DNA from: an uncultured Eubacterium sp. | GTDB taxonomy: Bacteria > Bacillota > Clostridia > Lachnospirales > Lachnospiraceae | Assembly (NCBI GenBank): GCA_905236735.1 | Contig: CAJOOU010000082.1 | Span: 1 to 34,291 of the forward strand | DNA: 34,291 bases | Direction: 5' to 3' | Shown here: positions 1 to 7,969 of the stretch, in pieces | Layout of the letters: each line of letters begins with the position of its first letter | Numbering within the stretch: the first letter of the stretch is position 1 | The notes under the pieces: generated by a model | Told to the model about the DNA's origin: nothing | Seen by the model: the letters and a program-made list of their open reading frames with translations, nothing else | The model's database searches: none | Program-made: the position numbers and the translations under genes

Positions 1-1
1 A

Positions 2-1537
2 GGTATGGAGATTTATACCAATACTCCGAAAGTACTTGAAACAAGAAAGTCAACTCTTGAGTTTATCTTATCTACTCATGATAAGAAGTGTCTTTCATGT
101 GTCAGAAGTGGAAAATGTGAACTCCAGACACTTTGCAGACAGTTCGGTATAGAAGATCAGGATGCCATTTCAGGTGAGAATAACAAATATGAGCTTGATA
201 CATCGGCTGCGCACATGGTCCGTGATAATAATAAATGTATTCTTTGCAGAAGATGTGTTGCTGCATGTACAAAGACTCAGGGCATAGGGGTTATTGGTGC
301 AATCCAGAGAGGATTCAATACTCATATCGGTTCACCATTTGATATGCCTCTCGGCGATACAAGCTGCGTATCCTGCGGACAGTGTATAGCAGTCTGTCCT
401 ACAGGTGCTATATATGAAAAAGACTTTACAAAGGATGTGTTTAACGATATAGCAGATCCGGATAAATTCGTTATCGTTCAGACAGCTCCGGCTGTGCGTG
501 CGGCTCTCGGAGAAGCATTTGGTATGCCTGTCGGAACGGATGTTGAGAAGAAGATGGCGGCAGCATTAAGACGCCTCGGATTTGACAAGGTATTTGATAC
601 CAATTTCTCAGCCGATCTTACCATTATGGAAGAAGCAAACGAATTCCTGGATCGTGTACAAAACGGAGGAGTTCTCCCACTTATTACATCATGCTCACCG
701 GGATGGATAAAGTACTGCGAGCACTATTTCCCGGAGATGACGGACAACCTTTCGTCATGCAAGTCACCACAGCAGATGTTCGGTGCAATTGCTAAATCTT
801 ACTATGCTGAGAAGATGGGCATTGATAAGGAAAAGATGGTTGTTGTAAGTATTATGCCATGTACTGCCAAGAAATTTGAGCAGCAGAGACCGGAGATGAA
901 TGCAAACGGAGTTCCGGATGTGGATTATGCTCTTACTACGAGAGAACTTGCGAGAATGATTGAGCGTGCCGGAATCAACTTTATGAACCTTCCGGATGAA
1001 GAATTCGATATGCCTTTAGGTCTTGGTACAGGTGCGGCTGTTATCTTCGGTGCTACCGGTGGTGTTATGGAGGCTGCCCTTCGTACTGCGGTGGAAAAAC
1101 TTACGGGAGAAGACCTTCAGGGCGGAGCTCTTAACTTTACCGATGTCAGAGGTATCGAAGGCGTTAAAGAAGCTACATACAATGTTGCAGGTATGGATGT
1201 GAAGGTTGCTGTAGCATCGGGACTTGGCAATGCAAGAAAGCTTCTCGAAGCTGTTAAAAGCGGTGAAAAAGAATATCATTTCATCGAGATAATGGGTTGC
1301 CCGGGCGGATGCGTAAACGGTGGCGGTCAGCCTCAGCAGCCGGGCAATGTGAGAAACTTTATTGACCTGCGTGCTGAGAGGGCAAAGGTTCTTTATTCTA
1401 TTGATGAGGCAAATACAATCAGAAAGTCACACGAGAACCCTGCGATTATCGAGCTTTACGATACATATCTCGGTCAGCCGGGAAGCGAAAAGGCTCATCA
1501 CCTGCTTCATACAACATATACAAAGAGAGGGCTTTAA
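2..1537 (+). CDS. hydA: [FeFe] hydrogenase catalytic subunit, 5' end cut by window edge
   Basis: Catalytic subunit of an HndD/HydA-type [FeFe] hydrogenase, which reversibly reduces protons to H2 with electrons from ferredoxin and/or NAD(P)H. The reading frame is open to the left edge, and the ATG at base 5 is internal: it falls in the linker after the N-terminal [2Fe-2S] domain, so roughly 70 residues lie outside the window. Counting from that Met, I see a His-Cys3 cluster motif (H25, C29, C32, C38), two ferredoxin clusters (C78/81/84/88 and C121/124/127/131), and the H-cluster motifs L1 TSCSPGW (C230), L2 MPCTAKKFE and L3 EIMGCPGGCVNGGG. L1 reads CS where the textbook motif is CC. The protein ends about 65 residues after L3 without an extra C-terminal domain, as in NADH/NADP-linked multimeric hydrogenases. 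HydB/HydC-like partners would be expected upstream, outside the window. Codon use (few ATA or AGG codons) suggests strong expression. Confidence 0.95.
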   Translation, partial: GMEIYTNTPKVLETRKSTLEFILSTHDKKCLSCVRSGKCELQTLCRQFGIEDQDAISGENNKYELDTSAAHMVRDNNKCILCRRCVAACTKTQGIGVIGAIQRGFNTHIGSPFDMPLGDTSCVSCGQCIAVCPTGAIYEKDFTKDVFNDIADPDKFVIVQTAPAVRAALGEAFGMPVGTDVEKKMAAALRRLGFDKVFDTNFSADLTIMEEANEFLDRVQNGGVLPLITSCSPGWIKYCEHYFPEMTDNLSSCKSPQQMFGAIAKSYYAEKMGIDKEKMVVVSIMPCTAKKFEQQRPEMNANGVPDVDYALTTRELARMIERAGINFMNLPDEEFDMPLGLGTGAAVIFGATGGVMEAALRTAVEKLTGEDLQGGALNFTDVRGIEGVKEATYNVAGMDVKVAVASGLGNARKLLEAVKSGEKEYHFIEIMGCPGGCVNGGGQPQQPGNVRNFIDLRAERAKVLYSIDEANTIRKSHENPAIIELYDTYLGQPGSEKAHHLLHTTYTKRGL

Positions 1538-1541
1538 TCCT

Positions 1542-1612
1542 TTCACCGAAACGGTGAACAAGGATAAGGCATGTGCCATAAATGGGAGTGCGGATATATC
1601 CGTGCTCCCTTT
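1542..1612 (+). terminator. Tandem hairpins after the hydrogenase gene
   Basis: Two hairpins follow the hydrogenase stop codon. The first is a perfect 7-bp stem with an AAA loop (1542-1558). The second (1584-1609) is an 11-bp stem, GGGAG..CTCCC at its base, with two G-U pairs and a very short loop, followed by only three T. The second is the likelier rho-independent terminator; the weak T-run lowers certainty. Confidence 0.6.
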
Positions 1613-1626
1613 GTGATAAGTTGTAT

Positions 1627-1655
1627 TTGCATAATCAGCCTGAAACATTTATACT
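1627..1655 (+). promoter_or_regulatory. Sigma-A-type promoter of the Nudix gene
   Basis: TTGCAT (1627-1632), a 17-nt spacer and TATACT (1650-1655) lie 36 bases upstream of the Nudix start, after the hydrogenase terminator. The GGAGG ribosome site is at 1679-1683. Confidence 0.7.
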
Positions 1656-1690
1656 GTAAATAATGAAACGCCACAATTGGAGGAAATACA

Positions 1691-2128
1691 ATGAAAGAGG
1701 TACATAGTTGTGGTGGTGTGGTAATATTTCGTGGGAAAATTCTTTTACTGTACAAGAATTATCCCGGTCATTATGACGGATGGGTTTTGCCAAAAGGAAC
1801 GGTAGAAGAGGGCGAAACCAATGAGCAGACGGCGCTCAGAGAGGTCTACGAAGAGGCTGGTGTGAATCCTAAACTTATGGAATATATAGGAAAGACATCA
1901 TTCCAGTTCTATGCCGACAATGTGCCGATTAAAAAACATGTCAGCTGGTATCTTATGATGGGGGAGAATTATCACAGCAAGCCACAGCAGGAAGAATACT
2001 TTGAAGATTCAGGCTACTATAAATATCACGAGGCCTATCATCTGCTGAAGTTTTCTAATGAAAAAGAAATTTTGAGCAGAGCGTACGATAAGTATCAGAA
2101 GATGAGAAAACAGCACAGATGGAAATAA
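1691..2128 (+). CDS. Nudix hydrolase
   Basis: A 145-residue Nudix-family pyrophosphohydrolase. The Nudix box spans residues 36-58 and follows GX5EX7REVYEEAGV exactly, giving the metal-binding Glu residues (R50-E51 and E54-E55). Family members cleave nucleoside-diphosphate-X compounds such as dinucleoside polyphosphates, 8-oxo-dGTP or ADP-ribose. The early GWVLPKG stretch just before the box resembles the Ap4A hydrolase/MutT-like group, but the substrate cannot be assigned from sequence alone. The start is supported by GGAGG seven bases upstream and a good promoter. It sits one base before the DUF2953 gene and is probably co-transcribed with the sporulation pair; no functional link is apparent. 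Confidence 0.93.
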   Translation: MKEVHSCGGVVIFRGKILLLYKNYPGHYDGWVLPKGTVEEGETNEQTALREVYEEAGVNPKLMEYIGKTSFQFYADNVPIKKHVSWYLMMGENYHSKPQQEEYFEDSGYYKYHEAYHLLKFSNEKEILSRAYDKYQKMRKQHRWK

Positions 2129-2129
2129 T

Positions 2130-2942
2130 ATGATAATACTAACTGCTTTAAAAATCATCGGAATTATTCTTCTGGTGATTTTGGGATTACTTTTCTTTCT
2201 TTTGCTTTGCATCCTTTTTATCCCTATAAGATATGATATTTACGGCAAAGCCGGGGAAGGATATGAGGCCGGATTCAATGTATCTTATCTGATTGGGCTG
2301 TTTAAGGTTCACGGGCAGTATGATGGAGACGGTTTTGATATTAAACTTAGGGTTTTATGGTTTAAGTTGTTTGAGGACAAAAAAACTGAAAAAACCATAA
2401 AAGACGGTGAAAGCCAAAGGGCAGAAGAAGGACCTGAAACAGAGCCGGAAAATTGCAGCCGGCAAAAGTATGCCGACCCGGTAAAAACAGAAGAAAAGAA
2501 AGATGCAAAGAAAGATGCAAAAGAGCCGGAAAAACCCAAAAGACGGCAAAAATCCCAAAAGGATGAAAAAGACAATGCCCCAAATACTCTCGGCAAATTA
2601 AAAAAGCTGCTTGAAGATGAGTCTGATAAGGAAGCGATATCACATATTTTTAATGTTATAATAAAGCTGCTTAAAAGGATTTTTCCCGATACGGCAAAGG
2701 GAAGGGTGATTTTTTCACTGGGCAGCCCGGAGCTTACCGGACAGGCACTTGGCATACTGAGCCTTATCCCTATGTTTATGGATAAAAGACTTCATGTAGG
2801 AGCGGATTTTGAGTCTGATGAGGTCTATGTTAACGGTAATATCAGGATAATAGGCCGTATCAGACTGTATATATTTGTACTGGCGGCTGCTTATATTTTT
2901 AAAGACAGTAAAATAAGAAGGTTAATTAAACACTTAAGATAA
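2130..2942 (+). CDS. DUF2953 membrane-anchored protein (YtfI-like)
   Basis: A 270-residue protein with one strongly hydrophobic N-terminal segment (about residues 2-31) followed by an Ile-Pro-Ile-Arg-Tyr start to the soluble part. A highly charged Lys/Glu/Asp/Pro-rich linker (about residues 85-150) separates the N-terminal half from a C-terminal region with amphipathic segments and a final hydrophobic stretch (about 246-258). This matches the DUF2953 family, which in Bacillus (ytfI) lies directly before ytfJ. Here too the next gene is a YtfJ/GerW homologue, and that synteny is the best support. It starts one base after the Nudix stop, which implies translational coupling. The molecular function is not known; a role in sporulation or the envelope is inferred from the neighbour. 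Confidence 0.8.
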   Translation: MIILTALKIIGIILLVILGLLFFLLLCILFIPIRYDIYGKAGEGYEAGFNVSYLIGLFKVHGQYDGDGFDIKLRVLWFKLFEDKKTEKTIKDGESQRAEEGPETEPENCSRQKYADPVKTEEKKDAKKDAKEPEKPKRRQKSQKDEKDNAPNTLGKLKKLLEDESDKEAISHIFNVIIKLLKRIFPDTAKGRVIFSLGSPELTGQALGILSLIPMFMDKRLHVGADFESDEVYVNGNIRIIGRIRLYIFVLAAAYIFKDSKIRRLIKHLR

Positions 2943-2956
2943 CAGGAGGATTTAAA

Positions 2957-3379
2957 ATGGCAGAAAATAATTTTAAAGCAACGGTGCAGACTCTGTTTGA
3001 GGGTATGGATTCTTTCCTATCATCAAAAACTGTTGTCGGGGAACCTATCAAATTCGGTGATACTATAATTCTTCCGCTTGTGGATGTTATGTTTGGCGTG
3101 GCGGCCGGAGCCTTTGCCGACAGTAAGAAAAACAATGGCGGAGGAGGAATGGGAGGAAAGATGACTCCCAGCAGCGTGCTTGTCATACAGGGAGATAAGA
3201 TAAAGCTGGTAAATATCCGTAACCAGGACGGACTTACCAAAATCCTCGATTTAGTGCCGGATATTGTCGATAAGATAAGCGGCAGAATGCACAAAGGAGA
3301 GGAAACCGAAGAAGAAAAAGCTGCCAAAGAAAAGCTGGAAGAAATGATAATTGAAGCAGCAAATAATACGGAGCAGTAG
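2957..3379 (+). CDS. ytfJ: GerW/YtfJ family sporulation protein
   Basis: A 140-residue member of the GerW (YtfJ) family. The family hallmarks are visible: an N-terminal helix ending in a 'TVVGEPIKFGDTIILPL' strand pair, the 'VMFGVAAGAFA' segment, a Gly-rich loop (about residues 59-66), and a 'PSSVLVIQGDKIKLVNI' strand followed by 'ILDLVPDIVDKI'. The charged C-terminal tail is coiled-coil-like. In Bacillus, YtfJ is made in the forespore and affects spore germination; that role is known for the family and not shown here. AGGAGG lies upstream at 2944-2949. It ends just before a strong bidirectional terminator and closes the Nudix-DUF2953-GerW unit. Confidence 0.88.
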   Translation: MAENNFKATVQTLFEGMDSFLSSKTVVGEPIKFGDTIILPLVDVMFGVAAGAFADSKKNNGGGGMGGKMTPSSVLVIQGDKIKLVNIRNQDGLTKILDLVPDIVDKISGRMHKGEETEEEKAAKEKLEEMIIEAANNTEQ

Positions 3380-3390
3380 GGCGCCTTATA

Positions 3391-3424
3391 AAAAAGACTT
3401 CCGATTATTTTCGGAAGTCTTTTT
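3391..3424. terminator. Bidirectional terminator between ytfJ and rpmB
   Basis: Inverted repeat AAAAAGACTTCCG / CGGAAGTCTTTTT with an 8-nt loop. The A-run on one side and the T-run on the other let it stop transcription from both ytfJ (plus) and the convergent rpmB (minus). Confidence 0.9.
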
Positions 3425-3455
3425 ATTCTCATATATTTGGGAAAGAGAAAGAACC

Positions 3456-3641
3456 TTAGGCTCTCTCAACTTTACCCGATCTTAAACAAGAAGTGCAAAC
3501 ATGCATCTTCTGAGAAGCTCCGTTAACCTTAACCTTTACGGATTTTACATTCGGTTTCCAAATCTTGTTGGATCTTCTATGAGAATGGCTCACTGCATTA
3601 CCGAAATGAGCGCTTTTTCCACAAACATCACATTTTGCCAT
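3456..3641 (-). CDS. rpmB: 50S ribosomal protein bL28
   Basis: Ribosomal protein L28 of the large subunit, 61 residues from the start chosen here (MAKCDVCGK). A Met three codons upstream (3650) is in frame but overlaps the ribosome site: AGGAGGTG (complement of 3648-3655) sits six bases before the 3641 start. Two CxxC pairs, CDVC near the N terminus and CTSC near the C terminus, identify the zinc-binding (C+) form. The central SHSHRRSNKIWKPNV segment is typical. It is divergent from yloU, the usual Firmicutes arrangement rpmB < > yloU-yloV-recG. Its own promoter and a small leader hairpin are visible upstream. Confidence 0.96.
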   Translation of the reverse strand: MAKCDVCGKSAHFGNAVSHSHRRSNKIWKPNVKSVKVKVNGASQKMHVCTSCLRSGKVERA

Positions 3642-3676
3642 TTTGAGCACCTCCTTGCATTATCTTCATTAGCACA

Positions 3677-3691
3677 AACCTCTGTGAGGTT
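3677..3691 (-). promoter_or_regulatory. Small perfect hairpin in the rpmB leader
   Basis: AACCTC-3 nt-GAGGTT forms a perfect 6-bp stem with a triloop in the rpmB 5' untranslated region, about 20 bases upstream of its ribosome site. It has no T-run, so it is not a terminator. It could stabilise the mRNA or take part in ribosomal-protein feedback; both are guesses. Confidence 0.45.
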
Positions 3692-3703
3692 CGCAACATT
3701 GAT

Positions 3704-3732
3704 AGTTTATCAGAGACAGGGGCAAAATGCAA
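3704..3732 (-). promoter_or_regulatory. rpmB promoter
   Basis: On the minus strand, TTGCAT (3727-3732), a 17-nt spacer and TAAACT (3704-3709) precede rpmB by about 60 bases. Confidence 0.6.
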
Positions 3733-3783
3733 GTGATTTTTTCATTTTATAAAAAAGATATTTATTTTTCCGCACATAAATAG

Positions 3784-3789
3784 TATAAT
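3784..3789 (+). promoter_or_regulatory. -10 element of the yloU-fakA-recG promoter
   Basis: A perfect TATAAT lies 62 bases before the yloU start in a very AT-rich stretch. The -35 region at 17-nt spacing (TTTATT, 3761-3766) is a poor match, so only the -10 is called. Confidence 0.5.
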
Positions 3790-3851
3790 AACGACGAGCG
3801 GCCGTCGAATACGGCGAAAATGTTATTTCTGGAAGACTTGGAGGTACATTA

Positions 3852-4208
3852 ATGAAAGGACATATGGACAATGCAATGGGCAAGGTCGTTATAAGCCCGG
3901 AAGTTATTTCTACATATGCAGGAAGCGTTGCTGTAGAATGCTTTGGTATAGTGGGCTTTGGCGCGATAAGCATGACTGACGGTATTGTAAAGCTTCTCAA
4001 AAAAGAGAAGATTACCAGAGGTATTAATGTTACGGTAAAAAACGGAGAAATAACCCTTGATTTTCACATTATCATTGCATATGGCGTAAATGTGGCTACC
4101 GTTACGGATAATCTTATTGAAACGGTTAAATACAAGGTAGAAGAATTTACCGGACTTAAACTTGATAAAATAAATATTTATGTTGAAGGCGTAAGAGTCA
4201 TCGACTAA
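3852..4208 (+). CDS. Asp23/Gls24 family protein (YloU-like)
   Basis: A 118-residue Asp23/Gls24 (DUF322) protein. The family pattern is clear: 'GKVVISPEVISTYAGSVAVE' at the N terminus, a central 'VTVKNGEITLDFHIIIAYG' strand pair, and the C-terminal 'VEEFTGLKLDKINIYVEGV'. The family has been linked to envelope stress and membrane-proximal protein networks, but this YloU branch has no firmly assigned biochemical role. GGAGG lies upstream at 3840-3844. It precedes fakA by 17 bases, as in most Firmicutes, and this conserved pairing suggests a functional tie to fatty-acid kinase or lipid status. Confidence 0.92.
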   Translation: MKGHMDNAMGKVVISPEVISTYAGSVAVECFGIVGFGAISMTDGIVKLLKKEKITRGINVTVKNGEITLDFHIIIAYGVNVATVTDNLIETVKYKVEEFTGLKLDKINIYVEGVRVID

Positions 4209-4225
4209 TTAAGGAGGATATTCTC

Positions 4226-5899
4226 TTGGAATTAAAAAGTATTGATGCTTCGCTTCTTGCGAGAATGTTTTTGGCGGGGGCAAAGAATCTTGAATCTCAG
4301 AAAGAGTATATAAATGAACTCAATGTTTTTCCTGTGCCGGACGGTGATACGGGTACAAACATGACAATGACAATAATTTCGGCAGCGGGAGAGGTATCTT
4401 CCCTTGATGAGCCTACAATGACAAGCCTTGCAAAGGCTATTTCTTCCGGCTCACTTCGTGGGGCAAGGGGTAACTCAGGCGTTATCCTTTCCCAGCTTTT
4501 AAGAGGGTTTTCCAAAACCATAAGTGAATATGATGAGCTTAATGTAAGCATAGTTGCCGACAGTTTTGAAAGAGCTGTGGAAACGGCTTATAAGGCTGTA
4601 ATGAAACCAAAAGAAGGTACAATCCTTACGGTGGCCAGACGCACCTACGAAAAAGCGGCTGCAATGGCGCTTGAGACAGACGATTTTGTTGCCTTCGGTC
4701 AGGCTGTGCTTGATGAAGCGCAGGCTGCTTTGGATGAGACTCCGGAACTTCTGCCCGTACTTAAGGAAGCCGGCGTTGTAGATTCGGGCGGAACAGGTCT
4801 TTTGGAGTTTTTAAAGGGCTGTTATGATGTTGTTCTCGGTAAGGAGATCGATTATTCCCTGGCAGCTCCAAAAGAGTCCGGCAGACCAATGAAGATAACT
4901 GCCGAAACCGAAGCAGAAATCAAATTCGGATATTGTACGGAGTTTATCATTGTTTTAAACAATCCGGTGGCTCAGGATGAACAGATGGCTTTCAGAGACT
5001 ATCTCGAAGCTCTCGGAGACTCTATAGTATTTGTTGCTGATGACGAGATAATAAAGGTACATGTACATACGAACGATCCAGGTCTTGCATTGCAGAGAGC
5101 CCTTAACTACGGGTCACTGAGCAAGATTAAAATTGACAATATGCGCGAGGAGCACCAGGAAAAGCTGTTTAAGGACTCGATGAAACTTGCAAAAGAGCAG
5201 GCGTCCGAAAGAAAACAGTCTGCCGCTTTAGCTAAACATAAGGAGTTTGGATTTGTGACAGTGTCTGTCGGAGACGGACTTTCCGCAATATTTAAAGAAC
5301 TTGGTGCAGATGAAGTCATAGAGGGCGGTCAGACTATGAACCCGAGTACCGATGACCTGCTTAAGGCGGTAGAGAGGATAAATGCCGATACCGTATTTAT
5401 TCTGCCTAATAATAAAAACATAATAATGGCAGCCAATCAGGTTGCAGAGCTTGCTGAGGGCAAGGAGGTTATTGTTATACCTACAAGCACGGTTCCTCAG
5501 GGTATAACAGCTCTTATCAGCTTTTTGCCGGAGACATCGGCCGAAGAAAACAAAGAGGCTATGGTTAATGCGATAAGTGTCGTTAAAACAGGTCAGCTCA
5601 CCTATGCCGTGAGAAATACCACAATAGACGGCATGGAAATATCGGAAGGTGATTATATGGCTGTCGGTGACAAGAGTATACTTGCCGTGGGCAAGGATAT
5701 GAGACAGGTTATTGCTGATATGATGGATGAAATGGTGGATGACGATTCCGAGATTATTACCATTTATTCCGGAGCAGAGGTTTCAGATGAGGATGCGGCA
5801 TCTGTTGAAAAGATGATAGCAGAAAAGTATCCTGAGTGCGAGGTGGAACTTCACGAAGGCGGTCAGCCTATTTATTACTATGTTATTTCTGTTGAATAA
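4226..5899 (+). CDS. fakA: Fatty acid kinase catalytic subunit FakA (DAK2/YloV)
   Basis: A 557-residue DAK2-domain protein of the FakA/YloV family. FakA phosphorylates fatty acids held on a DegV-family carrier (FakB), giving acyl-phosphate for phospholipid synthesis. The N-terminal nucleotide-binding domain shows NVFPVPDGDTGTNMTMT (residues 33-49; D39 and D41 are the expected Mg-ATP Asp residues) and SSGSLRGARGNSGVILSQL further on. The middle domain and the C-terminal EDD-like fold follow, and the length is normal for the family. The start is a TTG codon placed eight bases after a full AAGGAGG (4211-4217); no ATG in frame is as well placed. It lies in the yloU-fakA-recG unit. No stand-alone FakB gene is in the window, but a DegV domain is found fused to a histidine kinase about 6 kb downstream. 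Confidence 0.95.
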   Translation: MELKSIDASLLARMFLAGAKNLESQKEYINELNVFPVPDGDTGTNMTMTIISAAGEVSSLDEPTMTSLAKAISSGSLRGARGNSGVILSQLLRGFSKTISEYDELNVSIVADSFERAVETAYKAVMKPKEGTILTVARRTYEKAAAMALETDDFVAFGQAVLDEAQAALDETPELLPVLKEAGVVDSGGTGLLEFLKGCYDVVLGKEIDYSLAAPKESGRPMKITAETEAEIKFGYCTEFIIVLNNPVAQDEQMAFRDYLEALGDSIVFVADDEIIKVHVHTNDPGLALQRALNYGSLSKIKIDNMREEHQEKLFKDSMKLAKEQASERKQSAALAKHKEFGFVTVSVGDGLSAIFKELGADEVIEGGQTMNPSTDDLLKAVERINADTVFILPNNKNIIMAANQVAELAEGKEVIVIPTSTVPQGITALISFLPETSAEENKEAMVNAISVVKTGQLTYAVRNTTIDGMEISEGDYMAVGDKSILAVGKDMRQVIADMMDEMVDDDSEIITIYSGAEVSDEDAASVEKMIAEKYPECEVELHEGGQPIYYYVISVE

Positions 5900-5911
5900 T
5901 ACGGAGGCAAA

Positions 5912-7969
5912 ATGGAACTTTATTCTTCTATAAGAGGCTTAAAAGGCATAGGAGAAAAAACAGAAAAACTGTTTGGGAAATTAGGAGTATATTCATGTCT
6001 GGATATGCTCCTTTATTTTCCCAGGTCCTTTGCGGAGTATCCTGATATAGCCGACCCTGTTGATATAACGGTAAACAAGGTTTTTGCCGTAAAAGGGAAG
6101 GTGCTCGATAAACCACTTAGAAAAAAGACTGCGAGAATGGATATAGTTATTGCACAGATGACGGACGGACTGAATGAATTTGGTCTTACTTTTTTCAGAC
6201 AGCCCTATATGTCATCTGTACTTAAAAGCGGAGATGAGTTTGTTTTTTACGGTAAGGTATATGCCAAAGGGCAGAAGTTTCAAATGGATCAGCCAAGGGT
6301 ATTTACTACCGAAAAATATCAGGAGATGCAGACATCACTTCAGCCGGTATATCCGCTTACCTTTGGACTAAAAAACCAGACCGTTATAAAAGGGGTAGAG
6401 GCTGCGCTTTCTAACGGAGTTTTTCCGGATGAGATTATTCCTGAAAATATAGCTGTAAAATATGATTTTCCAAATGAAAAAGATGCTGTTTTTGCCATGC
6501 ATTTTCCGAAAAGTAAAGAGGAGTATTTAAGAGCCAGAAGCAAATTCACCTATGAAGAATTTTTGTTTTTTATCCTTGGAATAAAGTATCAGAAGCAGAG
6601 TCTGGGAAATATTAAAAATAATTACAGGATTACGGAAACATCCGTTATGGAGGAGGTAAAAAACAATCTGGGATATGAGCTTACACCTTCCCAGAAAGAT
6701 GCTCTTTTTGATATTTTAAGAGATGTTTCGGCAGAAGGATGTATGCAAAGGCTTTTGCAGGGAGATGTGGGCTCGGGAAAAACAATAGTAGCCTTCCTTA
6801 GCATGATTGCCTTTGCTCAAAACGGATATAAGTCTGCTCTTATGGCGCCTACCGAGGTTCTGGCGGTGCAGCATTACGAGTCTTTATGTAAACTGGTAAA
6901 GAAAAACGGTCTGAAAACCGAGGTTTTGCTTCTTACAGGTTCTGTTAAGGCGAAGGAAAAAAGAGAGATTTATGAGAAGCTGATAAAAGATGAGCCTGTA
7001 TTTGTTATTGGCACCCAGGCGCTTATACAGGAGGGTGTTTTGTATAACGGGCTCGGTCTTGTTGTTACTGACGAGCAGCACAGATTCGGAGTAAACCAAA
7101 GGGATATTTTTTCTCAGAAAGGCTCTCATCCCCATGTACTTGTAATGAGTGCAACTCCGATACCGAGGACTTTGTCCATAATATTATACGGAGATCTTGA
7201 TGTATCTGTTATGGAGGGGATGCCCCGAAAAAGGCTTCCGATAAAAAATGCCGTGGTGAAGGAAAAAAGCCACCCGGCATGTTATAGAAAAATACTTGAA
7301 CAGCTCAATATGGGGCATCAGGCGTATGTAATATGTCCCCTTGCGGAAGAGTCGGAAGAGATCAATGCCAAAGATGTGGTGAGTTTTTGCAATCAGCTGA
7401 GGGATGTTTTTCCCAAAACTGTAAGGATAGAATACTTAAACGGAAAACTTCCTTCATCACAAAAACAGGAAATAATGGACGATTTTGCGTCGGGTAAAAT
7501 AAAAATCCTGGTTTCCACAACTGTAATTGAAGTGGGCATAGATGTTGCAAATGCCACAATTATTATGATAGAAAATGCCGAAAGGTTTGGACTGGCACAG
7601 CTGCATCAGCTAAGAGGCAGGGTGGGACGAAGCGATAAGCAGTCCTATTGTATTCTTGTAAACGGTTCCGATAAGGATGAAGCATCGGAAAGACTGGAGA
7701 TATTAAACGGGTCAAATGACGGGTTTTATATAGCCGAACAGGATTTGAAACTCAGGGGACCGGGAGAGTACTTCGGCTACAGACAAAGCGGTGATATGTC
7801 TTTTAAGGTGGGAGATATTTATGAAGACCAAAATATGCTCAAAAATGCCGCGTCAGATGCTGCGGATATTCTTTCAAAAGACCCCGCCCTTGATTTGCCT
7901 GAGCACCAGAGGCTTAAGGCGAGGGTACTTTTATATATGAAAGAGAGAGCCGAACTTACCGGAATATAG
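5912..7969 (+). CDS. recG: ATP-dependent DNA helicase RecG
   Basis: A 685-residue superfamily-2 helicase that remodels stalled replication forks and Holliday junctions. The N-terminal wedge/OB-fold domain begins with SIRGLKGIGEKTEKLF. Motif I is GDVGSGKT (residues 284-291), motif II DEQH (387-390), motif III SATPIPRT, and the C-terminal helicase part has VGIDVANATIIMIENAERFGLAQLHQLRGRVGRS. The family C-terminal signature LKLRGPGEYFGYRQSG is present. GGAGG lies upstream, 12 bases after the fakA stop. Its TAG stop directly abuts the stop of the convergent rqcH gene, with no base between and no terminator. Confidence 0.97.
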   Translation: MELYSSIRGLKGIGEKTEKLFGKLGVYSCLDMLLYFPRSFAEYPDIADPVDITVNKVFAVKGKVLDKPLRKKTARMDIVIAQMTDGLNEFGLTFFRQPYMSSVLKSGDEFVFYGKVYAKGQKFQMDQPRVFTTEKYQEMQTSLQPVYPLTFGLKNQTVIKGVEAALSNGVFPDEIIPENIAVKYDFPNEKDAVFAMHFPKSKEEYLRARSKFTYEEFLFFILGIKYQKQSLGNIKNNYRITETSVMEEVKNNLGYELTPSQKDALFDILRDVSAEGCMQRLLQGDVGSGKTIVAFLSMIAFAQNGYKSALMAPTEVLAVQHYESLCKLVKKNGLKTEVLLLTGSVKAKEKREIYEKLIKDEPVFVIGTQALIQEGVLYNGLGLVVTDEQHRFGVNQRDIFSQKGSHPHVLVMSATPIPRTLSIILYGDLDVSVMEGMPRKRLPIKNAVVKEKSHPACYRKILEQLNMGHQAYVICPLAEESEEINAKDVVSFCNQLRDVFPKTVRIEYLNGKLPSSQKQEIMDDFASGKIKILVSTTVIEVGIDVANATIIMIENAERFGLAQLHQLRGRVGRSDKQSYCILVNGSDKDEASERLEILNGSNDGFYIAEQDLKLRGPGEYFGYRQSGDMSFKVGDIYEDQNMLKNAASDAADILSKDPALDLPEHQRLKARVLLYMKERAELTGI

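Noticed and set aside
5..7. ATG at base 5 as the start of the hydrogenase
   Set aside because: The frame is open upstream, and the residues at this point match the linker after the family's N-terminal [2Fe-2S] domain. The true start is outside the window.
2309..2755. 148-codon minus-strand frame opposite the DUF2953 gene
   Set aside because: Ser/Phe-rich shadow of the Lys/Glu-rich linker; no start signal.
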